DNA of 33,932 bases from Beijerinckiaceae bacterium (GCA_947478455.1 CANJWR010000031.1:1-33932); one strand, 5' to 3'; counted from the stretch's first letter, positions 1 through 10,788 are shown. The notes: a model not told the origin generated them from the sequence alone. Numbers and translations: made by a program.

Positions 1-139
1 ATCCTTCCAGCCCCTCCATGCCACTCAATGGCATCAAGGCGGCCTAGCAGGACCGGTACACTTTTGCGCCGCCTTCAAAAGGCGATCAAAGCCGGTTCAG
101 TGGTACACTTTGTCACCGCTGTTTATACGGCCTTCTGGA
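1..139. mobile_element. Probable end of an IS21-like insertion sequence (remnant or edge)
   Basis: No gene is visible here. Two direct copies of GGTACACTTT, at 55-64 and 102-111, are each followed by a C-rich tail (GCGCCGCC and GTCACCGC). Repeated short elements spaced about 50 bases apart are typical of the ends of IS21-family elements, and the overall look resembles IS ends common in Rhizobiales. The rest of the element would lie left of the window. No transposase is present, so the family assignment is from memory of such ends and is tentative. A short open frame across this stretch (28-231) is low-complexity and is not regarded as a gene. Confidence 0.4.
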
Positions 140-146
140 TTTCGTC

Positions 147-180
147 AGCCCCCCAGCCCCCCAGCCCCCCAGCCCCCCAG
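147..180. repeat. (AGCCCCCC)4 8-base tandem repeat
   Basis: Four perfect copies of the 8-base unit AGCCCCCC run from 147 to 178, followed by AG. The tract sits between the presumed insertion-sequence end and the terminator upstream of htpG. It is outside any supported gene. Such tracts can change length by slipped-strand replication. Confidence 0.9.
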
Positions 181-222
181 ATACGTCGGGAGACCGGGTT
201 TTCCGCAAGGATCCGAGCAACG

Positions 223-255
223 GGCCGGTGAAGTTTTCTTCACCGGCCTTTTTTT
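223..255 (+). terminator. Strong rho-independent terminator upstream of htpG
   Basis: A perfect 11-base-pair stem (GGCCGGTGAAG, 223-233, with CTTCACCGGCC, 238-248) closes a TTTT loop and is followed directly by seven T residues (249-255). This is a textbook intrinsic terminator on the plus strand. It insulates htpG from transcription entering from the left. Its original gene must lie outside the window or have been lost. Confidence 0.9.
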
Positions 256-289
256 GTTTTCGGGCTGGTCGCCTGATTCGACGAAGTCT

Positions 290-318
290 CTTGAAAACCA
301 GCGCTGTCGCGGCGATAT
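290..318 (+). promoter_or_regulatory. Candidate RpoH (sigma-32) heat-shock promoter of htpG
   Basis: CTTGAA at 290-295 is followed after exactly 17 bases by CGATAT at 313-318. Alphaproteobacterial RpoH promoters have CTTGAA about 17 bases from a C-rich/AT -10 such as CYTATNT. The position predicts a leader of roughly 55 bases before the htpG start. The gene is a classical heat-shock gene, which supports the match; activity is inferred. Confidence 0.55.
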
Positions 319-379
319 CAACGGCGCACTGCCGTACAATCCGGCAGCTAACATTTTCACCCAGACCAAGAGGCTGTAC

Positions 380-2296
380 GTGACGAGCGGAGCAGATACG
401 CATGTCTTTCAGGCGGATGTAGCGCGCCTGCTGCATCTAATGGTTCATTCCATCTACTCGGATCGGGATATTTTCCTGCGAGAGCTGGTGTCGAATGCGG
501 CGGACGCCTGCGAAAAGCTGCGATACGAATCACTTTCCAACGCGGCATTGATCTCAGATGGCGCACCGGCGGCAATTCGCGTTGAGATCGACAAAGACGC
601 AAAGACCCTGACGGTGATCGACAATGGCATCGGGATGAACCGCGACGACCTGGTTCAGGCGCTTGGCACGATCGCCAATTCCGGGACGCGCGCATTTCTT
701 GAAAAGCTCGGACAGGAAGCTCCTGTGGAAGACCGCGAGAGCGAGGGCGGCGGCGGTTCGAACGGTAAGCTGATCGGGCAGTTTGGCATTGGTTTCTATT
801 CGGCTTTTATGGTGGCCGACATAGTCGATGTGGAGACCCGGCGCGCCGGGTCTGAAGAAGCCTGGACATGGTCATCGGATGGCAAGGGCTCTTATACGAT
901 TGCTCCCTTGGCAATCGCGGCGGCTCCGCACCGCGGGACGCGAGTCGTTCTTCATTTGAACAACGAGTCGCAGGATTATCTCGATTCCTGGCGGTTGCAG
1001 TCGATCATCAAGGAGCATTCCGGCGCGGTCGCAGTTCCGATCGAGCTGAAGGATGCGCCGGATCAGGAATCCCGCAAGCTCACCGAGGGCGCAGCGCTCT
1101 GGACGAAGCCCAAAAACGAGATCGACGCGGCAGCCTATGCCGAATTCTATCGGGGACTGGCGGGCCAGTTCGATGAGCCGGCTTTGACGGTCCATTGGCG
1201 GGCGGAAGGTCGCTACGAATATACGGTGCTGGCCTTTGTGCCTGGTTCGCGCCCACTCGATCTGTTCGAGCCTGAGCGCAAAGGCCGCGCCAAACTTTAT
1301 GTGCGCAGCGTTCTGATTTCGGCGGATTGCGATTTGTTGCCGGGCTGGCTGCGGTTCATCCGTCTAGTAGTGGATTCTGCGGATCTGCCGCTGAATGTCT
1401 CCCGCGAGATGATCCAGCAAAGCCCGGTCTTTGCGGCGATCCGCAAGGCGATCGCCAACAGGCTCGTTCAGGAACTGGCCAAGAAAGCCGAGTCCGATCC
1501 CGACGCCTTTGCGAAAATCTGGGAGAATTTTGGAGCGGTGCTCAAGGAGGGCCTCTACGAAGATGCCGAACGTCGCGAGCAGTTGCTGAAGATTTCCCGC
1601 TTCACCACGTCGAAAGACGCCGAAGGCAAAACGAATCTCGCCAGTTATGTCGAGCATCTGCGTCCAAACCAGACAGCGATCTATTATCTGACCGGCGAAA
1701 ATCAGAAGACGCTTGCCACAAGCCCACAACTGGAAGGCTTCCGGGCGCGCGGGATCGAAGTTCTGCTTCTGGCTGATCCGGTGGACGCGTTCTGGGTCCC
1801 GGCCATCGACGGATTTGAAGGGAAGCCTTTCAAATCGGTCACACAGGGCGCTGCGGATATCAAACTAATTCCTCTTCTGGAGGGATCAGACGCGCCGTCA
1901 GGCGATGCGGCGACGCCGGAGGTTATGTCTTTGATTGTCTTCATCAAGGATACAATTGGCGACTTGGTCGAAGATGTTCGCATCTCGGATCGTCTTTCGA
2001 CGAGCGCAGCCTGTCTGGTCGCATCAGACAAGGGGCTTGATCGACGCCTTGAGCAAATCCTCGCGCAGGCCGGGCGCGCCGGAGCAGCGTCGAAGCCCGT
2101 TCTCGAGATCAATGCGGGCCACGCACTTGTCACGCGACTTGCGGCCCGGCTTCAAGGTGGCGCCGACAAATCGCTGATCGAGGATTCCGCTTGGCTCCTT
2201 CATGATGAGGCGCGGCTGATGGATGGTGAGAAACCAGCCGACGTTGCGGCTTTCTCGGCGCGGCTCACCCGCGTCCTGCAGGCCGCCGCCGGATGA
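380..2296 (+). CDS. htpG: Molecular chaperone HtpG (Hsp90)
   Basis: Bacterial Hsp90, an ATP-driven homodimeric chaperone of the cytosol. The start is taken as GTG at 380: AAGAGG lies six bases upstream and the protein then begins like other HtpG proteins (TSGADTHVFQADVARLLHL); the frame is open further upstream but low-complexity. Length is 638 residues, normal for the family. GHKL ATPase motifs are intact: RELVSNAADACEKLRY near 34-49, DNGIGM at 81-86, GTIANSGTRAF near 96-106 and GQFGIGFYS at 133-141. A Gly-rich insert (EGGGGSNGK) lies in the ATP-lid region. The last codons overlap the prmC start, so the two are probably co-translated. A candidate RpoH promoter lies upstream. Confidence 0.96.
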   Translation: MTSGADTHVFQADVARLLHLMVHSIYSDRDIFLRELVSNAADACEKLRYESLSNAALISDGAPAAIRVEIDKDAKTLTVIDNGIGMNRDDLVQALGTIANSGTRAFLEKLGQEAPVEDRESEGGGGSNGKLIGQFGIGFYSAFMVADIVDVETRRAGSEEAWTWSSDGKGSYTIAPLAIAAAPHRGTRVVLHLNNESQDYLDSWRLQSIIKEHSGAVAVPIELKDAPDQESRKLTEGAALWTKPKNEIDAAAYAEFYRGLAGQFDEPALTVHWRAEGRYEYTVLAFVPGSRPLDLFEPERKGRAKLYVRSVLISADCDLLPGWLRFIRLVVDSADLPLNVSREMIQQSPVFAAIRKAIANRLVQELAKKAESDPDAFAKIWENFGAVLKEGLYEDAERREQLLKISRFTTSKDAEGKTNLASYVEHLRPNQTAIYYLTGENQKTLATSPQLEGFRARGIEVLLLADPVDAFWVPAIDGFEGKPFKSVTQGAADIKLIPLLEGSDAPSGDAATPEVMSLIVFIKDTIGDLVEDVRISDRLSTSAACLVASDKGLDRRLEQILAQAGRAGAASKPVLEINAGHALVTRLAARLQGGADKSLIEDSAWLLHDEARLMDGEKPADVAAFSARLTRVLQAAAG

Positions 2297-3207
2297 CCGC
2301 GCTGGCCGGGCGCACGGAGCTTTATCTCGCGCCCGATCTGGAAATCGGTCGAGCGATTGCGCATGTGTCGCAATTGCTCGGTCGATTTGTGCCTGACGCA
2401 GCCCTCGAAGCGCGGTTGCTGGTGGCTGCAGCCACAAGGCTCGAGCGGATCGACCTGATTCGCGACCCGGGTCGCAGGCTGGGAGAGGAGGCGTCGAATC
2501 GCCTCGCCCATTTCCTCGAAAGACGGATCGCCCACGAGCCTGTGTCGCGCATTCTGGGGTCGCGCGGCTTTTGGACTCTCGATGTGACAATTTCACCAGC
2601 AGTTCTTGATCCGCGCCCGGACACGGAGACGTTGATCGAAGTCGCGCTTCGACTTTGCGCCGACCGCCGGAATGAACCGCTGAGGATTGTCGACCTGGGA
2701 ACCGGTTCCGGTGCAATCCTGTGCGCGCTCCTGACGGAGTTTCCGCAAGCAACCGGGGTCGGGGTCGATTTGTCGCCTGCAGCCTGTGTGGTTGCGCAGA
2801 CGAATCTGGATCGGAACGGCTTGGGCGAGCGTGGCAGGATCATGGAGTCAAACTGGGCAGAAGGGCTAGACGAGCGCTTTGATCTCGTTGTTTCCAACCC
2901 GCCTTATATTGAATCGCTAATGATTGAGGCGCTTGACCCCGATGTTCGCGATTTCGATCCTCGTCTGGCGCTAGATGGCGGCCCCGATGGACTCGCGGCC
3001 TATCGGGCTATAGGGGGCGATCTCGACCGTATATTGAAACGGGATGCCCTCGCAATTTTCGAGACGGGCGTCAGGCAGACCGCCAAAGTCACGAAATTGA
3101 TGACCGGAATGGGATTGGAGGCCCTTGGAACCTGGAACGATCTTGGTTCCAATGACCGGATCGTGGCTTTCAGAACGACGCGCAGTCACCTCTCGTCAGA
3201 AAGTTAA
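2293..3207 (+). CDS. prmC: Peptide chain release factor N5-glutamine methyltransferase PrmC (HemK)
   Basis: SAM-dependent enzyme that methylates the Gln of the GGQ motif in release factors RF1/RF2 and so speeds translation termination. The 304-residue protein has a helical N-terminal domain (about 1-90), the RPDTE motif at 108-112, the SAM-binding loop DLGTGSG at 134-140 and the catalytic NPPY at 202-205. Its ATG overlaps the htpG stop in an ATGA junction, implying translational coupling. In many Rhizobiales prmC follows prfA (RF1), its substrate; here htpG occupies that place. The DUF4167 gene downstream fits the usual order. Confidence 0.95.
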   Translation: MTALAGRTELYLAPDLEIGRAIAHVSQLLGRFVPDAALEARLLVAAATRLERIDLIRDPGRRLGEEASNRLAHFLERRIAHEPVSRILGSRGFWTLDVTISPAVLDPRPDTETLIEVALRLCADRRNEPLRIVDLGTGSGAILCALLTEFPQATGVGVDLSPAACVVAQTNLDRNGLGERGRIMESNWAEGLDERFDLVVSNPPYIESLMIEALDPDVRDFDPRLALDGGPDGLAAYRAIGGDLDRILKRDALAIFETGVRQTAKVTKLMTGMGLEALGTWNDLGSNDRIVAFRTTRSHLSSES

Positions 3208-3618
3208 CCGAAATGGCAATGGGTGATGCTGTTTTCTCTTGGCTCCAAGACTGATTCCGACTACATTCAAACCAATGTGATGCCTTTGACGCGACTATCG
3301 CGCAGGCTTGCCCCCATCCGATTTCGCTTATTGTGGCAACGGCAGAGTTGGCCGGATGCAAGATGCGGTACTAGGGGCGTTAGCTGGTGATTTTGCGCAC
3401 TTCCTGGCAAGCATTTTCGTTGGTTCGACCCGCAGAGGAAACGGGATCGGGATCGGAATTGGGATAGCGGCAGACATGATCTGCTGTTGATTGGCCGGAG
3501 AGCCCCATTATCGCGTGTCTTCTTTATAGATTCGCAGTTGTTGCACCCAATTGTACGGCCCGCTCGGACGAGTGGCGTCACCTCGAACTTCGACCCTGAG
3601 CATATCTAAGGACCTTTT
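3208..3618. other. 411-base gap with no supported gene
   Basis: No open frame here has a convincing start, ribosome-binding site or recognisable product. The only structure seen is an imperfect 6-base periodicity at 3443-3466 (GGGATC, GGGATC, GGAATT, GGGATA). AAGGA at 3610-3614, just before the DUF4167 start, is that gene's ribosome-binding site. The gap probably carries the promoter of the DUF4167 gene, but I cannot point to a clear -35/-10 pair. Confidence 0.6.
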
Positions 3619-4551
3619 ATGAGACCTGGTCAGAACAAGCGCATGCGTGGTCGCAATAACAATCGTAAGGGGCCCAATCCCCTTACGAGAGCCTACGAAT
3701 CAAATGGTCCTGATGTGAAGATCAGAGGGACGGCGCATCACGTTGCCGAGAAATATCTGCAACTCGCGCGCGACGCCCAGTCGTCGGGCGACCCGGTAAT
3801 GGCGGAAAGCTATCTCCAGCACGCCGAACATTATTTTCGAATCATCGCGGCGGCACAGCAGGCGCAGCAACAGGCCCAACTGGGCTATATGCGTCAGCCG
3901 GGAGATCCCGAACCCGAAGATGTTGAGGACGATGATGACGGCGGGATTCCCGACCGCTTCGCTTCACCCATCGAACGTGTTCAGCCGACCTTCAATCCGC
4001 AGCAGCCTCCCTACCCGGCTCCGAATCAGCAGCCTCAGCAGGGCACGCCTTATTCGGAGCGCCCTCAGTACAACAACAATGACCGCAATGATCGGCCACA
4101 GCAGGATCGGTCCTATCAGGATCGGGGTCCGCGCCCCGACCGGCCTTTTCAGGATCGCAACCAGAACAATCGCAATGGCCAGAACAATCGCGGTCCGCGT
4201 GATCAGCGCCCGCAACGGGATCAGCGCGACCAGCGGGATTTTCGAAACGATCAGCAGCAGCCCCGTTTCGAGCCGCGGCCCGATCCAAAGCCTCCGGTGA
4301 TGGTGGAGGACGATGTAGCGCCAGCATTGCCGTCGTTCATCACCGCTCCCGTGCGGATCGTCCAGCCGGAAGCTGCGCCGCCCGAGCCGCAGGTCAACGA
4401 AGTTGCTGCGCCGCCTGACAGCGAAGCAGCCGAAGCAGGACGTTTTCATCTCCGCAATCGGCGCCGCAAACGTCCTGCTGCAGCCGGGTCCGAGGAGTCG
4501 GGCGAGGGCGCACCTGCTCCTCAGGGCGGCGAAATGCCGGTGGCCGAATAG
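3619..4551 (+). CDS. DUF4167 domain-containing protein
   Basis: A 310-residue alphaproteobacterial protein of unknown function. The first ~80 residues are the conserved DUF4167 region: a basic start (MRPGQNKRMRGRNNNRKGPN), then HHVAEKYLQLARDAQSSGDPV and a YLQHAEHYFRII helix. The remainder is low complexity: an acidic stretch near 95-105, a long Gln/Asn/Arg/Asp/Pro-rich tract about 125-235, and an Arg-rich patch (RNRRRKRP) near the C-terminus. Composition and the basic head suggest a disordered, possibly RNA- or ribosome-associated protein, which is inference. AAGGA six bases before the ATG supports the start. Position between prmC and clpB is the usual one in the order; only the MOSC gene intervenes. 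Confidence 0.88.
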   Translation: MRPGQNKRMRGRNNNRKGPNPLTRAYESNGPDVKIRGTAHHVAEKYLQLARDAQSSGDPVMAESYLQHAEHYFRIIAAAQQAQQQAQLGYMRQPGDPEPEDVEDDDDGGIPDRFASPIERVQPTFNPQQPPYPAPNQQPQQGTPYSERPQYNNNDRNDRPQQDRSYQDRGPRPDRPFQDRNQNNRNGQNNRGPRDQRPQRDQRDQRDFRNDQQQPRFEPRPDPKPPVMVEDDVAPALPSFITAPVRIVQPEAAPPEPQVNEVAAPPDSEAAEAGRFHLRNRRRKRPAAAGSEESGEGAPAPQGGEMPVAE

Positions 4552-4553
4552 GG

Positions 4554-5336
4554 TTAGCCGAACAAATCGGGCTCGGGGGCGATTTCATCTCCGGGCGTGA
4601 TTTTTCCGCCAGTAAGGACGCGCGCGTAAATTCCGCATTCTATATGCCCATACGTGCGGCGCAGCGTTCCGACGACATCGACGTCACGTACTCCGCTGGT
4701 CGGATCGACGTGAGTCGCCAGACATCTGTCGATGGGCTTGAGCACCTCGAGGCGGGTGCTTCCAATCGTGATGATTTTTCCAACCAGAGATACTTCCTGC
4801 CAGGCGGGCCATCCATCAAGGTGAACGTTTGCCCGGAAGCGGAGTGGATCGAGAACTGTTCCGGCCTTCTCGCCGAGTTCCTTAACGCTCGACAAATTGA
4901 GGAGGGACACGAAGCCCGACCTCGCCGAATCGGTAAATCGAAAGCTCCCGCCTGCTTCCAGAAGGCGTGGGCGACCCCGTAACTCCTCCGCGCAATATAA
5001 TGCAAAGAACGCCTCAACCTTTGCGCGCCCATCCGGGCTTCCCAGATCAAATTCGACCGGCGCAGCGTCCGGCGGGGTGACGATCAATTTCCTTTCGGCA
5101 TCGACAAAACGGGTGCGCAGAAGCGCCAACCGCTCGTTTTTCATCAGCATGAGAAAGCGTGTCTTGGGCTGAAAGGCCGGCTGGGCGGGGTCAAAGCCCG
5201 ATGGGCCGTTTTCAATGGCGTAGAGACGATCTCCGGGAAAGTGATCGCCTGTCCTGAGTTGCGCCTCTGCGAGTCGCTCCGGCGACAGACCCTTCACGGG
5301 ATAGCGATAAAGGTCGACGATTCTTGCGGAATCCAT
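4554..5336 (-). CDS. MOSC domain-containing protein
   Basis: A 260-residue protein of the MOSC family (molybdenum cofactor sulfurase C-terminal fold). Residues 1-22 (MDSARIVDLYRYPVKGLSPE) match the N-terminal MOSC beta-barrel, and the C-terminal part has the family signature PIDRCLATHVDPTSGVRDVD with its conserved Cys, followed by GHIECGIYARV and GGKITPGDE. Relatives bind sulfur carried on Moco or reduce N-hydroxylated compounds; the substrate here is unknown. The start at 5336 is preferred over an upstream in-frame one because AGGAG (5344-5348) lies seven bases before it. Convergent with the DUF4167 gene (2-base gap) and divergent from clpB. Confidence 0.88.
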   Translation of the reverse strand: MDSARIVDLYRYPVKGLSPERLAEAQLRTGDHFPGDRLYAIENGPSGFDPAQPAFQPKTRFLMLMKNERLALLRTRFVDAERKLIVTPPDAAPVEFDLGSPDGRAKVEAFFALYCAEELRGRPRLLEAGGSFRFTDSARSGFVSLLNLSSVKELGEKAGTVLDPLRFRANVHLDGWPAWQEVSLVGKIITIGSTRLEVLKPIDRCLATHVDPTSGVRDVDVVGTLRRTYGHIECGIYARVLTGGKITPGDEIAPEPDLFG

Positions 5337-5511
5337 CGGCAAACTCCTGACGGCTTTGACATGAGTCATTTCTGACAAACATGGATGGTCAGCCTCTTCC
5401 GACTCACCCATCGACCTCCTACATATCGTTCAACGGTCGCCGACAGGGACCGAAAACTTGTGCGGAAGCCGTAATCGCCGCTTCGGGGCGACCGGCGGTC
5501 TGGAGGTCTCC

Positions 5512-8163
<2,652 letters not shown>

Positions 8164-8164
8164 T

Positions 8165-8194
8165 GGAATAGAGCGGCCTCAACCGCTCTATTCC
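8165..8194. terminator. 12-bp hairpin between clpB and the VOC gene
   Basis: GGAATAGAGCGG (8165-8176) pairs perfectly with CCGCTCTATTCC (8183-8194) across a six-base loop, starting two bases after the clpB stop. There is no T-run on either side. It overlaps the last codons and stop of the convergent VOC gene. A bidirectional transcription end or mRNA 3'-end stabiliser for two convergent genes is the likeliest role. Confidence 0.6.
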
Positions 8195-8562
8195 ACAAAT
8201 TGAATGGTCATCTGGCCGCCCTCGGGGTCAAGAGCATTCATGGTGATGCGACCGCTCTCGGCGTTTTTGCGCGGAGGGCGGTCAACTTTTACGCCGCGCG
8301 CGGTGAGTTCCTCGAACGTCTTGTTCATGTCGTCGGACCGAAGCGCAATGTGCCGGAATCCTGCGGGAAAGCGATTGCCATTCGGGCGCGTGGTTGAGGT
8401 CAGTTCGAGAAACGGCGCATCGACGCCCGGAAACCTGAGTTCGACCGAACCACCGCCATGGTCTGTGCGTTTGATCACCGAGAAACCGATGGCTTCGAGG
8501 AAACTGGTCCATTTTTCCAAATCCTCGACTGCAATGTCGATATGATCGATCCCTGTCAGCAT
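8188..8562 (-). CDS. VOC (glyoxalase/epimerase-fold) family protein
   Basis: A 124-residue vicinal-oxygen-chelate protein. It begins MLTGIDHIDIAVEDLEKWTS, with a likely metal His at residue 7, and later shows SVELRFPG, GFRHIALRSDD and a final EGGQMTIQFVE, giving His/Glu/His/Gln-Glu positions of the sort that bind metal in this fold. GGGAGGA four bases upstream fixes the start at 8562. It lies 66 bases downstream of ecm on the same strand and is probably co-transcribed. The EMC pathway needs an ethylmalonyl-/methylmalonyl-CoA epimerase of this fold, so that role is tempting, but the usual epimerase motifs (GKPVxFLHP) are absent; a dioxygenase-like or lyase role is equally possible. Confidence 0.8.
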   Translation of the reverse strand: MLTGIDHIDIAVEDLEKWTSFLEAIGFSVIKRTDHGGGSVELRFPGVDAPFLELTSTTRPNGNRFPAGFRHIALRSDDMNKTFEELTARGVKVDRPPRKNAESGRITMNALDPEGGQMTIQFVE

Positions 8563-8628
8563 CCTGTCCTCCCGAATCATTTTGATGATGCAGGATTGCA
8601 GACATGCGACGTCGATCCAAATCGTGTC

Positions 8629-10635
8629 TTAGTCTGTCAGCTCCGGAATTTTGCTTTCAACGATGGCGACAATGTCGGTCATGATCGTATTCAGCTCGAA
8701 ATTCTTGGGTGTATAGACTGCCGTCACGCCTTCACTGCGCAACATTTTTTCATCCTCCGGCGGGATGATGCCACCGACGATCAGTGGAATGTGGCTCAGG
8801 CCCTCGGCCCGCATCCGGGCTATGACATCGCGCACCAGCGGGAGATGCGAGCCAGAGAGAATCGACAGTCCGATGCAATGGGCATTCTGTTCGCGCGCAG
8901 CCTTGACGATTTCCTCCGGCGTAAGCCGGATGCCCTCGTAAACAACATCCATGCCGGCGTCGCGGGCTCGCACAGCAATCTGTTCTGCGCCATTTGAATG
9001 TCCGTCGAGGCCGGGTTTGCCGACCACGAATTTCAGGCGGCGCCCCAGCGCGAGAGACACGCGTTCGACCTCGGCGCGTACGTTGTCGAGATCGCCCGCC
9101 ACCTGACGGGCAGTCTGGCTGACACCTGTGGGAGCGCGATATTCGCCAAAGGATTCACGCAAGGCCGCGCCCCATTCGCCAGTGGTGACGCCTGCCTTGG
9201 CTGCGACGATCGATGGTTCCATGATGTTTCTGCCGTCGTGGGCCGCTGCGCGAAGATCCGCGAGAGCGGTTTCCACGGCTTTTGAATCGCGCGCTGCGCG
9301 CCAGGCGCGCAGGCGGGTCACTTGTTCCGCCTCGACATGGGGCGGCACCACCATGATGGAGGATTCACCTGCCAGCAGCGGCGAGGGCTCTGCATCGACA
9401 AAGCGATTGACGCCCACCACGGTCTGTTCGCCGCGCTCAATTCCTTCGAGTCGTCGTGTATTGGATTCAACCAGGCGCGACTTGAGATAGCCGTTTTCGA
9501 CCGCCGCAACCGCGCCGCCCATGGCCTCGATGGCGGCAAGTTCTGCGCGCGCCTCCTGCTTGAGCGCATCTACCTTGCGGTCGATCTCGTGGCTGCCGGT
9601 GAAAATATCGTCATATTCAAGCAGGTCGGTTTCGTAGGCCATGATCTGTTGCATGCGAAGCGACCATTGCTGGTCAAAGGGACGCGGAAGTCCGAGCGCC
9701 TCATTCCATGCAGGCAATTGCACCGCGCGGGCACGGGCGTTTTTGGACAGGACTACGGCCAGCATCTCGATCAGGATGCGATAGACATTATTCTCGGGTT
9801 GTTGCTCTGTGAGGCCGAGAGAATTGACCTGCACTCCGTAGCGGAAGCGACGATATTTCTCGTCCTTGACGCCATATCTATTGGCGGTGATCTCGTCCCA
9901 GAGTTCCGTGAATGCGCGCATCTTGCACAGTTCCGTGACGAAGCGCATGCCGGCGTTCACGAAGAACGAAATACGCCCGACGATTTCGGCAAACAGTTCT
10001 TCGCCGATTTCATCGGATGCTTTCAGCGCGTCCAGAATCGCAATCGCGGTGGCGAGCGCATAGCTTAATTCCTGAACGGGCGTCGCACCAGCTTCCTGCA
10101 GATGGTATGAGCAGACGTTGACGGGATTCCACTTCGGGGCTTCGCGTGTGGTGAAAAGAATCATGTCGCGCGTTAGCCGGAGGGACGGTTTTGGCGGAAA
10201 GACATATGTGCCGCGCGACAGATATTCCTTGATGATGTCATTTTGCGTCGTGCCCTGCAGGGCGGTGCGTGGAGCACCCTGTTCTTCGGCGGCGGCAATA
10301 TAAAGCGCCAGCAACCAAGGAGCAGTGGCGTTAATCGTCATCGACGTATTCATCTCGGCGATCGGAATATTCGCGAACAGTGACCGCATGTCACCCAGAT
10401 GCGCGATGGGCACGCCCACCTTGCCGACTTCGCCTTTGGCAAGCGGATGGTCGGAATCGTAACCCGTCTGAGTGGGCAGATCGAAGGCGATCGAGAGTCC
10501 GGTCTGGCCCTTTGCGAGATTCGCCCGGTAGAGCAGGTTCGAATCGGCCGCCGTCGAGTGACCCGCGTAGGTGCGGAAAATCCACGGACGGTCCCGCTTC
10601 ACAGGGGCAGGCTCGCTAACCATTGAGTGGGCCAT
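8629..10635 (-). CDS. ecm: (2R)-ethylmalonyl-CoA mutase (coenzyme B12-dependent)
   Basis: Adenosylcobalamin enzyme converting (2R)-ethylmalonyl-CoA to (2S)-methylsuccinyl-CoA in the ethylmalonyl-CoA pathway. It is a single chain of 668 residues with an N-terminal mutase barrel (FRTYAGHSTAADSNLLYR, then SIAFDLPTQTGYDSDHP) and a C-terminal B12 domain with the base-off motif DGHSNG (near 540), SILSGSH and GGIIPPED. ATG 10635 is chosen because GGAG (10642-10645) lies six bases before it; an upstream ATG has none. Mutases of this family also include methylmalonyl-CoA mutase; the shorter single-chain form and the divergent ccr neighbour favour ethylmalonyl-CoA (MeaA type). Co-directional with the VOC gene downstream. 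Confidence 0.92.
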   Translation of the reverse strand: MAHSMVSEPAPVKRDRPWIFRTYAGHSTAADSNLLYRANLAKGQTGLSIAFDLPTQTGYDSDHPLAKGEVGKVGVPIAHLGDMRSLFANIPIAEMNTSMTINATAPWLLALYIAAAEEQGAPRTALQGTTQNDIIKEYLSRGTYVFPPKPSLRLTRDMILFTTREAPKWNPVNVCSYHLQEAGATPVQELSYALATAIAILDALKASDEIGEELFAEIVGRISFFVNAGMRFVTELCKMRAFTELWDEITANRYGVKDEKYRRFRYGVQVNSLGLTEQQPENNVYRILIEMLAVVLSKNARARAVQLPAWNEALGLPRPFDQQWSLRMQQIMAYETDLLEYDDIFTGSHEIDRKVDALKQEARAELAAIEAMGGAVAAVENGYLKSRLVESNTRRLEGIERGEQTVVGVNRFVDAEPSPLLAGESSIMVVPPHVEAEQVTRLRAWRAARDSKAVETALADLRAAAHDGRNIMEPSIVAAKAGVTTGEWGAALRESFGEYRAPTGVSQTARQVAGDLDNVRAEVERVSLALGRRLKFVVGKPGLDGHSNGAEQIAVRARDAGMDVVYEGIRLTPEEIVKAAREQNAHCIGLSILSGSHLPLVRDVIARMRAEGLSHIPLIVGGIIPPEDEKMLRSEGVTAVYTPKNFELNTIMTDIVAIVESKIPELTD

Positions 10636-10778
10636 AGGTCGCTCCGATTTCATTCGAAACAGGAGCTTAGGTTTTTATATTGCGGGGCACAATCGGGAGC
10701 CCTCTCGCCAAATCGTTGCAGGTGAGACGTTTAATCGCAGGGCGGATCGACCAAAACTCTGCTCCATTCTTCCTATGG

Positions 10779-10788
10779 TGCAATGCAC
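10779..10788. promoter_or_regulatory. Candidate operator TGCAATGCAC upstream of ccr
   Basis: TGCAATGCAC (10779-10788) lies 58 bases before the ccr start, inside the 210-base ecm/ccr intergenic region. Preceded by G it forms GTGCAATGCAC, two 5-base arms around one base. The same 10 bases recur before mcd at 13066-13075. With its next two bases it matches 11 of 12 positions of TGCRNYGCASMA, which I recall as the PhaR motif of Bradyrhizobium. Regulator identity is inferred. Confidence 0.5.

Noticed and set aside
28..231. 67-codon open frame over the insertion-sequence end
   Set aside because: It runs through the CCCCCCAG repeat into the terminator, has no ribosome-binding site and resembles spurious frames often annotated over insertion-sequence ends.
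5412..5511. RpoH promoter before clpB
   Set aside because: The nearest CTTG (5457-5460) lacks a -10 at the right distance, and another candidate (TCTTCC with CTACAT) matches too few consensus positions.
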